From Siccirubricoccus deserti (GTDB lineage: Bacteria > Pseudomonadota > Alphaproteobacteria > Acetobacterales > Acetobacteraceae): a stretch of 39,981 nt of DNA. The stretch spans positions 1-39,981 of the forward strand of contig NZ_JACOMF010000042.1 in assembly GCF_014283215.1 (NCBI RefSeq), written 5' to 3'. The translations under genes and the position numbers were made by a program. The notes beneath the pieces were generated by a model that saw nothing but the letters and a program-made list of their open reading frames with translations, had not been told where the DNA came from and did no database searches. Positions 16,971-24,926 of the stretch are shown in pieces. Within the stretch, counting starts at the first letter, position 1; each line of letters begins with the position of its first letter.

Positions 16971-18062
16971 ATGACCGGATCGAACGCGGTGCGCATTGCG
17001 GTGCTGCCCGGCGACGGCATCGGCACCGAGGTTACGGAAGCAACTCTGGCGGTGCTGGAGCCGCTGGCGAAGCGCCACGGCATCGGCCTCGCCACCGAGG
17101 TGCTGCCGGCCGGCGCCTTCCACTACCAGGCCACCGGCGACGCCTTCCCCGAGGCCAGCTTCCGCGCGGCGGAGGCGGCCGACGCCATATTGCTCGGCGC
17201 GATGGGCTGGCCCGGTATCCGCTACGCCGACGGCACGGAGATCGCGCCGCAGCTCGACCTGCGGTTCCGGCTGAACCTCTATGCCGGGGTCCGGCCGGTG
17301 CGGGCGATCCCCGGCGTGCCGGTGGCGCTGGCCGATCCGCGCGCCCGCGACATCGATCTGGTGATCCTGCGGGAGAGCACTGAGGGGCTGTTCTTCTCCC
17401 GCGGCCGCGGCCTGGTGACGGAGGAGATGGCGGAGGAGACGCTGCGCATCACCCGCGCGGTGACGGAGAAGCTGGCCCGCTTCGCCTTCCGCATGGCCGA
17501 GCGGCGGGCGAGGCAGCGCGGCCGGCGCGGCTGCGTGACATTGGTGGACAAGGCCAATGTGTTCCGCGCCTTCGCCTTCATGCGGAGCGTCTTCGACGGG
17601 GTGGCGCGGGAGTTCCCGGGCGTTGCCGCGGCGCATCACTATGTCGACGCCATGGCGCTCGACCTGGTGCGCAAGCCCTGGGCCTTCGACGTGCTGCCGA
17701 CGGAGAACATGTTCGGCGACATCCTCTCCGACCTCGGCGCCGGGCTGGTCGGCGGCATGGGCTTCTCGCCGAGCGCTGATATCGGCGACCGCCATGCGCT
17801 GTTCCAGCCGGCGCATGGCACGGCGCCCGACATCGCCGGCAGAGGCATCGCCAATCCCACGGCGACCCTGCTCTCGGCGGCGATGATGCTGGACTGGCTG
17901 GCGGCGAGAGGGGCTGGGCAGGGCTTCGCGGATGCTGCGGGGGAGTTGGAGGCGGCGGTGGATGCGGCCTTCGCCGGAGGGCTGCGCACCGCGGATATCG
18001 GAGGCCGGGATGGCACCGCGGCGGTGGCTCGGGCGGTGGCCGCGAAGTTCGGCGCAAGCTGA
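16971..18062 (+). CDS. isopropylmalate/tartrate dehydrogenase family enzyme
   Basis: A 363-residue protein from ATG 16971, after an AAGGGGAAAG ribosome site. It belongs to the beta-decarboxylating dehydrogenase family: VLPGDGIGTEV at the N-terminus, the substrate arginines in LDLRFRLNLYAGVRPVR, RESTEGLF, TLVDKANVFR, the metal aspartates in HYVDAMALDL and ENMFGDILSDL, and the NAD-binding PAHGTAPDIAGRGIANPTA. It oxidises a 2-hydroxy acid (3-isopropylmalate, tartrate or malate) with NAD and usually decarboxylates it. The absence of leu genes and the presence of two divergent Bug receptors favour a catabolic tartrate/malate role over leucine synthesis. Confidence 0.88.
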   Translation: MTGSNAVRIAVLPGDGIGTEVTEATLAVLEPLAKRHGIGLATEVLPAGAFHYQATGDAFPEASFRAAEAADAILLGAMGWPGIRYADGTEIAPQLDLRFRLNLYAGVRPVRAIPGVPVALADPRARDIDLVILRESTEGLFFSRGRGLVTEEMAEETLRITRAVTEKLARFAFRMAERRARQRGRRGCVTLVDKANVFRAFAFMRSVFDGVAREFPGVAAAHHYVDAMALDLVRKPWAFDVLPTENMFGDILSDLGAGLVGGMGFSPSADIGDRHALFQPAHGTAPDIAGRGIANPTATLLSAAMMLDWLAARGAGQGFADAAGELEAAVDAAFAGGLRTADIGGRDGTAAVARAVAAKFGAS

Positions 18063-18136
18063 TCCGGAATCCCGAACACCAAACTCCCGGCAACAGAGGG
18101 GGGCACAGGGGAATACGCCGCCCCCGCTCTTCCATC

Positions 18137-19291
18137 CTACGCCTCCAGCAACTCCGGAAACGGCACGATCGTGCTCTTCACCGTCCGCATCGCCATCGCA
18201 TCCGCGACCGCCCGCGTCACCCCATCCGCGTCGAAGGGATAGAGGGTCTGCATCTCGTACCAGGGGTATCGGTCGCGCGCCGCGTGCAGCATCTGAACGC
18301 CGAGTGCCAGGTCATTCGCGGTGAAGGCCCAGGACCCCATGATGGTGATGTCCTTGGCGACGAAGCGGTGCCAGTTGGTGCTGATCGGCCCGGCGTCGGT
18401 GAACTGGCCCATCTCGATGTAGAAGCCGGAATCACGCAGCATCTCGATGCCTTCGGGCCCGGCCGAGGGATGGCCCGTGCAGTCCATGACGAGGTCGGCG
18501 CCGTGGCCGCCGGCGATCTCGCGGACCGCCATGATGCGGGCCTCCGGGTTCGCGTGATCCTCAATGTTCACCGTCGCCTCAGCGCCGAAGCGGCGGGCGA
18601 GGGCGAGGCGCGGCGTCTCCGGCGCGCCGATGCAGATGACGCGGCCGGCGCCCATCTCCCGTGCCGCGGCGATGGCGAGGATGCCGATCGGCCCGCTGCC
18701 CTGGATGACGACCGTGTCGCCCCATTTGAAGCCGCCCATGCGCTGGGCGCGGGCGAGGCCGCGGATGCAGGAGGTCAGCGGCTCCGACAGCGCACCGAGG
18801 CGGAGGGGCATGTCGTCCGGCAGCCGGTAGATCTTCGTCCCCGGCAGGTCTTCCAGATCGACATAGACGTATTCGGCCCAGCCGCCCCAGAGATGCGGCG
18901 GCTTATCGAAGCCAAGATAGCGGCCGTAGTAGACCGGCGTCTGGCAGCGGTTGGCGTGCTCCGGGTAGTGCTTGCAGTAGTAGCAGGACCCGCAGGGCAT
19001 GAAGGGCGGGATCATCAGCTTTGATCCTACGGCGATGGGCAGGTCCATCCAGTCGGTCTTCAGCTCCGGCCCGATCTCGCGGATGATGCCGGTCATCTCA
19101 TGGCCGAGGGTGAAGGGCCAGGGCAGGGGTTTCGGCCAATGGCCCTTCAGGATGTGCAGGTCGGTGCCGCAGACGCCGCAGGCGCCGATCTGGATCAGCG
19201 CCGCCTTGCGGCCGACCTTCGGCCAGGGCACTTCGCGGATCTCGGGCGCGGCGCCCGGCCCTGCGAAGGTGGCGACACGGATGTTCGGCAT
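18137..19291 (-). CDS. zinc-dependent alcohol dehydrogenase
   Basis: A 384-residue medium-chain dehydrogenase/reductase. The catalytic zinc ligands are C41 in GVCGTD and H64-E65 in LGHEMTG. Four cysteines in PCGSCYYCKHY...NRC form the structural zinc site. The NAD(P) fold has VIQGSGPIGILA (about residues 193-204). Other family features are the HLWGGWAEY loop and ALSEPLTSCI. Full length, with an ordinary composition. It is divergent from a cupin gene across about 110 bp that contains a TGACGTCA palindrome (19338-19345). The substrate is unknown; it may be a sugar alcohol or a hydroxy acid, given the catabolic neighbours. Confidence 0.9.
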   Translation of the reverse strand: MPNIRVATFAGPGAAPEIREVPWPKVGRKAALIQIGACGVCGTDLHILKGHWPKPLPWPFTLGHEMTGIIREIGPELKTDWMDLPIAVGSKLMIPPFMPCGSCYYCKHYPEHANRCQTPVYYGRYLGFDKPPHLWGGWAEYVYVDLEDLPGTKIYRLPDDMPLRLGALSEPLTSCIRGLARAQRMGGFKWGDTVVIQGSGPIGILAIAAAREMGAGRVICIGAPETPRLALARRFGAEATVNIEDHANPEARIMAVREIAGGHGADLVMDCTGHPSAGPEGIEMLRDSGFYIEMGQFTDAGPISTNWHRFVAKDITIMGSWAFTANDLALGVQMLHAARDRYPWYEMQTLYPFDADGVTRAVADAMAMRTVKSTIVPFPELLEA

Positions 19292-19402
19292 GGCGTTCTC
19301 TCCCTGGCTGACGGACAGGCTACGCCAGGACCCTGTGTGACGTCAGCGGCCCGGCCGCGAACCCTCGCTTGCGCCGGACGTTTCGCCAGCCGGGAGGTGC
19401 CC

Positions 19403-19891
19403 ATGACACCCGAGACGCTGCTGCTGCCGGACGACGGCACGGTCCCGAACAACCCGCGGCTGCCGGCGCTGCTCTACCGCGCCGCCGTGCCGGCCGATGA
19501 CCCGGCGGGTGCCGAGGCGATCTTCGCCGCGCATGGCTGGCCGCCCGCCTGGCGGAACGGCATCCATCCCTACCACCACTACCATCCGAATGCGCATGAG
19601 GCGCTGGCCATCGCCCGCGGAACGGTGCGGGTGCAATTGGGCGGGCCGGCGGGGCCGGTGCTGGAGCTTGCGGCGGGGGATGTGGTGGCGCTGCCGGCCG
19701 GTGTCGGCCACCGCAACCTCGACGCCAGCGCCGATCTGCTGGTGGTCGGTGCCTATCCGGCGGGCCAGGAGCCGGAGGAGAACCGCGCCGATCGCGCAGT
19801 GCATGACGCCGCGGTCCAGGCCATTACCGCGACGCCGGACCCGCCCTGCGAGCCGGTGCGGGGCAGGCCTTGGCCGGGGCTGGATGCCTGA
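19403..19891 (+). CDS. YjlB-like cupin protein
   Basis: A 162-residue protein from ATG 19403, after CGGGAGG. It has the layout of the YjlB-type cupins: PNNPRLPALLYR near the N-terminus, the WRNGIHPYHHYHPNAHEAL metal-binding motif (three His and a Glu, about residues 49-67), GDVVALPAGVGHRN as cupin motif 2, and a VGAYPAGQEPEENR end. Probably cytosolic with one bound metal. The family function is unknown. It may share a divergent promoter with the alcohol dehydrogenase. Confidence 0.82.
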   Translation: MTPETLLLPDDGTVPNNPRLPALLYRAAVPADDPAGAEAIFAAHGWPPAWRNGIHPYHHYHPNAHEALAIARGTVRVQLGGPAGPVLELAAGDVVALPAGVGHRNLDASADLLVVGAYPAGQEPEENRADRAVHDAAVQAITATPDPPCEPVRGRPWPGLDA

Positions 19892-19921
19892 CAGGCGTCG
19901 AACGACCGGAGTTGAACCTTC

Positions 19922-20005
19922 CCGTCATGCACGGGCCTGATCCGTGCATCTGCTTTCCACGAGAAACAAGGCGCTGGATGGCTGGGTTAGGCCCGGCCAT
20001 GACGG
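19922..20005. repeat. imperfect palindromic intergenic repeat
   Basis: The left arm CCGTCATGCACGGGCCTGAT and the reverse complement of the right arm, CCGTCATGGCCGGGCCTAAC, agree at most positions and flank about 45 bp. GTCATG...CATGAC arms with GCCGGG are common in dispersed extragenic palindromes of alphaproteobacteria. It lies between the cupin (+) and the 325-residue protein (-), so it may also end both transcripts. Confidence 0.5.
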
Positions 20006-20056
20006 TTGCAGCTTGTGCAAGCCCGGCAGCGGGTTGTTGCCTACACGGCTGGCACC

Positions 20057-21034
20057 TCAGCGCAAGGCGTCGCCGAGCTGCTTTAAGGTAGTGATCACCG
20101 TCGGGCGGATCGCCAGCGGGGTGAAGGGGTTCTCGTCCAGCTCCTTGATCAGCGGCTCGCTCGCCACGTATTGCGCGTAGCGGCCGAGGATCGCCCGGGC
20201 CTCGGTGCCGAGCTTCGCCTGGGCGGCGGCATCGGTCGCCTTCGAGGCCTCGGCCAGCTTTTGCGCCAGAGCCAGGTCGAATTTGTCGATGGCCGGCTGA
20301 ATCCTGGAGGCGTAGGCCTTCTCGATCTCGCCGACGATCTCCTGGCCCTGGTAGGTCTTGAGGATCTCGGCCTTCAGCTTGTCGACCTCGGCCTGCACCT
20401 TGGAGCGGGTGCCGATCCAGGCCCTGGCGGATGCCACATGCTTCGCCGCGATCTCAGGGCTCGCGGGCGCGGCCTTCTCGGCCTCGACCTCCTGCTCGGA
20501 CTCGCGTTCGGCGCTCTCGGTTTCCTCGGCGCTGGCATTGACCTCGGGCGACGGGGAGGGAGGGTCCGCGGATTTGGCCTCGGCGCTTTCCGACTCCTCT
20601 GCCATGCTGGATGGCGGCGGGGCGCCAGGTGTGGCGCCGACGCCCGGCTGAACGCCCTCCTCCTCCAACTCCTGCTCGGACGGGGAGCCATCCTCGAAAT
20701 TGATCAGGACCTTGGTGTAGCCGGTCCCCTTCAGGGACTTCTTCAGCTTCTTGCCGAGGCCGGTGACGTTCTTGTTGAGGGTGAAGATGACCAGCTTGGG
20801 GTCGTTCTCGGTATCGACCTCGGCCTTGCCCCAGCGCACCAGGGTCGCCTTGGGGTAGCGCTTCTCAAGCTGGGTGGAGACCGCCTTCGGCGCCTTCACC
20901 TTGTCGAGCACGATGACGCCGAGCGTACGGTCCTCGCCGGAGGCAGCAACGGCGCAGTTCACCGGCTCCGACTTCGACTTGCGCAGCAGGACCTTCAACT
21001 CGTCCTTGTCCATTCCGATGACCGGTTCGGCCAT
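20057..21034 (-). CDS. conserved hypothetical, acidic-linker protein paralogous to its upstream neighbour
   Basis: A 325-residue protein from ATG 21034, after GGGAGGC. Three parts are seen. Residues 1-112 are a compact alpha/beta domain with GMDKDELKVLLRKSK, DKVKAPKAV, FTLNKNVTGLGKKLKKSLKG and GYTKVLINF. Residues about 113-200 are a disordered Glu/Ala/Pro/Ser linker. Residues 200-325 are predicted helical (ARAWIGTRSKVQAEVDKLKA, PLIKELDENPFTPL). The first domain aligns along its length with the 113-residue protein encoded 39 bp upstream, so the two arose by duplication. No signal peptide or membrane segment is visible. I do not recognise the family. Position opposite the sheath gene suggests a role with it. 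Confidence 0.7.
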   Translation of the reverse strand: MAEPVIGMDKDELKVLLRKSKSEPVNCAVAASGEDRTLGVIVLDKVKAPKAVSTQLEKRYPKATLVRWGKAEVDTENDPKLVIFTLNKNVTGLGKKLKKSLKGTGYTKVLINFEDGSPSEQELEEEGVQPGVGATPGAPPPSSMAEESESAEAKSADPPSPSPEVNASAEETESAERESEQEVEAEKAAPASPEIAAKHVASARAWIGTRSKVQAEVDKLKAEILKTYQGQEIVGEIEKAYASRIQPAIDKFDLALAQKLAEASKATDAAAQAKLGTEARAILGRYAQYVASEPLIKELDENPFTPLAIRPTVITTLKQLGDALR

Positions 21035-21073
21035 GCTTGCCTCCCATTTCGGTGTGACGCCCGCGGCGCCTGA

Positions 21074-21415
21074 TCAGAATTCCAGCTCCACCTTGCTGTA
21101 GCCGGCGCCCTTCAGCGTCTTCACCAGCTTCCTGGAGAGGCCGGAGGAGGGCTTGTTCAGCACGAAGCGCACGGTCCTCGCATTGCCGTCGGGCATTGCC
21201 TGCACGGTGCCGAAGCGGGGATTCGCCAGTTCAGAGAATTGCTCCTCCAGATCCTTCAGCACCGCCTTCGGTGCCTTCACCCGGTTGATCCGCAGCAGCG
21301 CGATGGTTCGGTCATCGCCGCCGCCGATGGCGCAACCGAGCGGCGCCTCGCGTGACAGGCCGAGCAGCCGCTTCATCTCGGCGATCTCCATGCCCGTCGT
21401 AGGCGGTTCAGCCAT
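21074..21415 (-). CDS. conserved hypothetical, single-domain paralogue
   Basis: A 113-residue protein from ATG 21415, with GATGAGG just upstream. The whole length matches residues 1-112 of the downstream 325-residue protein: GMEIAEMKRLL, GGGDDRTIALL, NRVKAPKAVLKDLE, VRFVLNKPSSGLSRKLVKTLKG and GYSKVELEF. Both therefore contain one copy of a small alpha/beta domain with a conserved KAPKAV segment and a basic helix near the end. It is first in a probable two-gene operon and divergent from the sheath-fusion gene, with 142 bp between starts. Function unknown. Confidence 0.7.
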   Translation of the reverse strand: MAEPPTTGMEIAEMKRLLGLSREAPLGCAIGGGDDRTIALLRINRVKAPKAVLKDLEEQFSELANPRFGTVQAMPDGNARTVRFVLNKPSSGLSRKLVKTLKGAGYSKVELEF

Positions 21416-21557
21416 GCCTCATCGGCCCCCCGGAACAACAGGAGTTTGCCGCATCGAAGCGTGGGCGCCAATCATATTCAACCTGGAAGGGAGGTGATAG
21501 GCTTCCGCACCGACATGTCCGGGCCAGGGTGCACGAACCGGGGCGGAGGGGAATGCC

Positions 21558-23384
21558 ATGCAGTATGCGGTGAACTTCGGCAGCCTGAGCAAGGCGCCGC
21601 GGGCCAGCGGCCCGGTCACCAAATTCCGCCTCGCCGTCTTCGGCGATTTCTCGGGCCGGGCCAATGCCGGGCTGCTGGAGACAGGGGCGAAGCTCGCCGC
21701 CCGCAAGCCGATCAAGATCGACGTCGACAATCTTGATGACGTCCTCGCCCGGATGAAGCTGAAGCTGGCCCTGCCGGTGGCGCCAGAGGGGGGCATCGTC
21801 GCCCTCGACTTCGCCGAAATCGAGGATTTCCACCCTGATCAGCTGTTCGACAAGCTGGAGGTGTTCGAGGGGCTGGCCGATCTGCGCAAGCGGCTGATGA
21901 ACCGCGCCAGCTTCGACCGTGCCGCCAAGGAGGTACTCGGCTGGGGCGGCGAGGCGCCGCTGCCGCCGCCCTCCCGCGCCAGGCCGCAGGGCTATGCCAT
22001 CGCCACCGATCGCAGGCTGGATGATTTCGCCCGCCTCACCGGCCGCAAACCGGCGCCCGCCGTCGAGGCCTCGGTCGAGGATTGGATCCGCCGCATCGTC
22101 GGCAGCCACATCCTCCCCGGCAAGGACAGCCGGCAGGATCAGCTGGTGGCGAAGGTGGATGAGGCGCTGTCAGCCACCATGCGCAGCGTGCTGCACCACC
22201 CGGATTTCCAGACGCTGGAAGCCACCTGGCGCAGCGTCGAATTCCTGGTCCGCCGCATCGAGACCGGCGGGAAGATGGAGATCGTGCTCTACGACATCTC
22301 CGCCGAGGAGCTGGCCGCCGACCTCGCCGCCACCGACACGCTGGAGGAGACCGGCCTTTACGGGCTGCTGGCCGAGGCGCCGGTGATGGATGCCCACCAG
22401 GGCGCGCTCTCCGCCGTCGTCGGGCTCTATGGCTTCGAGCTGGCGCCGCCGCATGCCGATCTGCTCGGCCGGTTGGCGCGGATCTGCGCCGCGGCGAACT
22501 GCCCCTTCCTCTCGGCGATCGGCGCCGATGCGCTTAGCATCCCTTTTCGCGACCAGCACCCGCTGATCAAGGATGCCTGGGGCGCGCTGCAGGCGGCGCC
22601 GGAAGCCGCCTACATCGGCCTCGCCGCGCCGCGCTTCCTGCTGCGCATGCCCTATGGCAAGAAGTCCGACCCGATCGATAGCTTCGCCTTCGAGGAATTC
22701 ACCCGCCAGGGCGGGCTCGGCAGCATGCTCTGGGCCAACCCCGCCGTGCTGGCCGGGCTGCTGCTGGCCGAGAGCTATGCCCGCGGCGGCGCCAAGCTGA
22801 AGCTCGGCAGCGTCATGTCGGCCAGTGACATGCCATATTTCCTCTATACCGACGCCGAGGGCGAGCAGGTGCCGCTGCCCTGCACCGAGCGGCTCTGGAG
22901 CGAGCGGCAGGCGGTGCAGGCGGCAAGCTACAAGGTGATGCCGCTGGTCAGCCTGCGCGGCCGGCCGGAGGTGCGGCTGGCGAGCTTCAACGCCCTTGCC
23001 GGACGACCGCTGGCCGGCTTCTGGGATCCGGTGACGGACCGCTCCCCGGCCGCCGCCGCGCCCGAGCCAGCACCGGCTGCGCCCGCGGCACCGCCAGCCC
23101 CCGCGGCCCCGGTCACGGCCATGGCCCCCGCCGAACCCGCGCCCGCCGAGGCGGCGGCGGAGGCCGATGACCCGGACGCGCTGCTCGCCAGCCTCGGAAC
23201 GCCGGCGGCCACGCCGGAAGCGGCATTGCCCCCCGCGCCCGAGCCAGCACCGAGCGGCGCCGATGCCGGGTTGGACGATCTGGACGCACTGCTGGCCAGC
23301 CTCAGCGCCCCGGCCACGCCACCGCCGGCGGATGCGGATGCCACCGAGCCGGACCTCGATGCGCTGCTTGCCTCGCTGAGCTGA
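21558..23384 (+). CDS. fused TssB-TssC-like contractile sheath protein
   Basis: A 608-residue protein from ATG 21558, after GGAGGGG. Residues 20-120 resemble the TssB/VipA small sheath subunit: FRLAVFGDFSGR, IKIDVDNLDDVLARM, ALDFAEIEDFHPDQL and LADLRKRL. Residues about 165-490 resemble TssC/VipB: FQTLEATWRSVEFLVRR (W224), IVLYDISAEELAADL, GALSAVVGLYGFEL, CPFLSAIGADAL, YIGLAAPRFLLRMPYG, and MLWANPAVLAGLLLAESY. In classical type VI systems these are separate genes of about 165 and 490 residues, so this is a compact fusion. Residues 500-608 are an Ala/Pro linker carrying three D-x-DALLASL motifs (D538, D574 and D599). No hcp, vgrG, tssK, tssM or clpV is visible within the window. Confidence 0.85.
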   Translation: MQYAVNFGSLSKAPRASGPVTKFRLAVFGDFSGRANAGLLETGAKLAARKPIKIDVDNLDDVLARMKLKLALPVAPEGGIVALDFAEIEDFHPDQLFDKLEVFEGLADLRKRLMNRASFDRAAKEVLGWGGEAPLPPPSRARPQGYAIATDRRLDDFARLTGRKPAPAVEASVEDWIRRIVGSHILPGKDSRQDQLVAKVDEALSATMRSVLHHPDFQTLEATWRSVEFLVRRIETGGKMEIVLYDISAEELAADLAATDTLEETGLYGLLAEAPVMDAHQGALSAVVGLYGFELAPPHADLLGRLARICAAANCPFLSAIGADALSIPFRDQHPLIKDAWGALQAAPEAAYIGLAAPRFLLRMPYGKKSDPIDSFAFEEFTRQGGLGSMLWANPAVLAGLLLAESYARGGAKLKLGSVMSASDMPYFLYTDAEGEQVPLPCTERLWSERQAVQAASYKVMPLVSLRGRPEVRLASFNALAGRPLAGFWDPVTDRSPAAAAPEPAPAAPAAPPAPAAPVTAMAPAEPAPAEAAAEADDPDALLASLGTPAATPEAALPPAPEPAPSGADAGLDDLDALLASLSAPATPPPADADATEPDLDALLASLS

Positions 23385-23407
23385 GGTTTGGAGATTTGGG
23401 CTAGGCC

Positions 23408-23531
23408 CCTAGTGGTGCGATCGACGCAAAGGTTTCCCGGTGGCCTGTCTTAAAGCCGGGCAGAACGCCCAGGACGTCGCGGCGGACCGGATTCTCAGGC
23501 CGGAATCATCAGTGTCGACCGCACCACTAGG
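23408..23531. repeat. 124-bp inverted-repeat element, MITE-like
   Basis: The ends are 18-bp inverted repeats differing at one position: CCTAGTGGTGCGATCGAC on the left, GTCGACCGCACCACTAGG on the right. About 88 bp lie between. No transposase is present. The minus-strand interior has a short open frame (ENPVRRDVLGVLPGFKTG) of no recognised family. The size and ends fit a non-autonomous miniature element or the arms of a large structured RNA. It lies between the sheath gene and the Crp/Fnr regulator. Confidence 0.5.
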
Positions 23532-23659
23532 AGTGGCCGGGGCGCTGCGCTGAAACCTCCGCCGCCGGTGCGCCGAGCGTCGACATGCGGAGGTGGAGAA
23601 AAAGGTCCTGCGGACGACATGGGTGATATTGCGGCAACGCGTGGGCGTGCAGGTCTGCC

Positions 23660-24355
23660 CTATCCGCCGCCCGCCGCCTGCTGAAAGCCGGCCTCCACTG
23701 CCGCCTCCAGCGCCTCCGGCTGTGGCAGCACCATGGCGCGGCGGTCGGCGGTCAGCAGCGCCTCCCGCTGCATCTGCGACAGGATGCGGCTCACCACCTC
23801 GCGCCGGGTGCCGATCCGCGCTGCCAGCTCGTGATGTGGTGGTGGCGGCGAGATCACCCGCCCGCCGCCGCCGGTGCGGGGCCGCGACAGCCGCAGCAGC
23901 AGCGAGGCCAGCCGCAGGCGTACCGGCAGCGCCACCAGCTCGATCAACCTGGCGTCGCGTTCCCGCACCCGCGCCGTCAGCAGCCGCAGTAGCTGCAGCG
24001 CCGCGCCCGGGGTGGAGAGCACGAAGGCCATGAAGGGCGCCGAGGGCAGGGCGCAGAGCCGGGATCGGGCAAGCGCCACCACCGCCGCCGAACGCGGCTC
24101 GCCGTCGATCGCTGCGTACTCGCCGAACAGCTCGCCCGGGCGCAACTCGTTCAGGATCAGCTCATGCCCGCCGCTGGTCCGGCCGAGCACCCGCACCATC
24201 CCCTCGGCCACGAAGAACACCTCGCGCGAGGGATCGCCGCCTTCCAGCACCATCTGGCCGGGCTCGAAGCTACGCCAGCTTGCGGCCGCCGCCAGCGGCG
24301 CCAGGGCTTCGGCAGTGAAGCCGCGGAAGAAGGGAAGGCGGTCGAGCGATTGCAT
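23660..24355 (-). CDS. Crp/Fnr-family transcriptional regulator
   Basis: A 231-residue protein. Residues 1-120 are a cyclic-nucleotide-binding beta-roll (FEPGQMVLEGGDPSREVFFV, LRPGELFGEYAAIDGEPRSA). After the dimerisation helix (RVRERDARLIELVALPVRLRL) comes a winged helix with the recognition segment ELAARIGTRREVVSRILSQM (about 175-194). The FNR N-terminal cysteines are absent, so it is not an iron-sulfur oxygen sensor. The phosphate-binding arginine region (EPRSAAVVA) is Crp-like, leaving a cyclic nucleotide ligand possible. Unusual are the Gly-rich loop before the HTH and a Pro run (ISPPPPHH). Convergent with the sheath gene across the MITE-like element. Confidence 0.88.
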   Translation of the reverse strand: MQSLDRLPFFRGFTAEALAPLAAAASWRSFEPGQMVLEGGDPSREVFFVAEGMVRVLGRTSGGHELILNELRPGELFGEYAAIDGEPRSAAVVALARSRLCALPSAPFMAFVLSTPGAALQLLRLLTARVRERDARLIELVALPVRLRLASLLLRLSRPRTGGGGRVISPPPPHHELAARIGTRREVVSRILSQMQREALLTADRRAMVLPQPEALEAAVEAGFQQAAGGG

Positions 24356-24497
24356 GGGTTACGGCGTACAATGCAAACGGGCTTCGGTGCGTCGGGCAAT
24401 GGAAGGTTGCTGCCCCTGCACGGGCTTGTGAAGCGAAAGCCGCCGAACTAAGGGCGTTGCAGGCCGAGTAGAGCGATCCTCTAAACCGCCCCGCGTA

Positions 24498-24755
24498 CTA
24501 CGCGGCCGGCGGTTGCGCGGTATCACGGAAATACGGCTCGACACTGCCCTGCAGCTTCATGGTCAGCGGCTTGCCATGGCGGTCGACGGTCTTGCCGACG
24601 CTGAGGCGGACCCAGCCCTCGCTGACGCAATACTCCTCGACATTCGTCTTCTCGACGCCCTTGAACCGCACCCCGACTCCGCGGGCGAGGGCGGCGGCAT
24701 CGTGGAAGGGGCTCTTCGGGTCGACGGAGAGGCGATCGGGCGGGGTGTCGGTCAT
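24498..24755 (-). CDS. DUF3297 family protein
   Basis: An 85-residue protein from ATG 24755. It matches the DUF3297 pattern from end to end: TPPDRLSVDPKSPFHD at the N-terminus, GVGVRFKGVEKTNVEEYCV, SEGWVRLSVGKTVDRHGKPL and a KLQGSVEPYF end. Members are small cytosolic proteins of unknown function found across proteobacteria. Length is normal for the family. The ribosome site is weak (CAGGATACGG). A run-on upstream frame to 25148 exists but has shadow-like composition. Confidence 0.82.
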   Translation of the reverse strand: MTDTPPDRLSVDPKSPFHDAAALARGVGVRFKGVEKTNVEEYCVSEGWVRLSVGKTVDRHGKPLTMKLQGSVEPYFRDTAQPPAA

Positions 24756-24926
24756 CGGGGCGTCCGTATCCTGGAGTGCCGTGGTAGCGCCACCACGGGC
24801 GGAAGCCAATTGCCCGGGTGGGTCGGCCGCATTGGTCAGGCCATGCGGGCTCGGCCCATCTCCGGTTGCATGGTCCAGGCGGCATGATAATGGCAGAGGT
24901 CTGCGCCGGGGGACGCACCGGACGTC

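Noticed and set aside
20057-24355. complete type VI secretion cluster
   Set aside because: Only the sheath components are recognisable. Hcp, VgrG, TssA, TssE-G, TssJ-M and ClpV were looked for in both directions within the window and not found.
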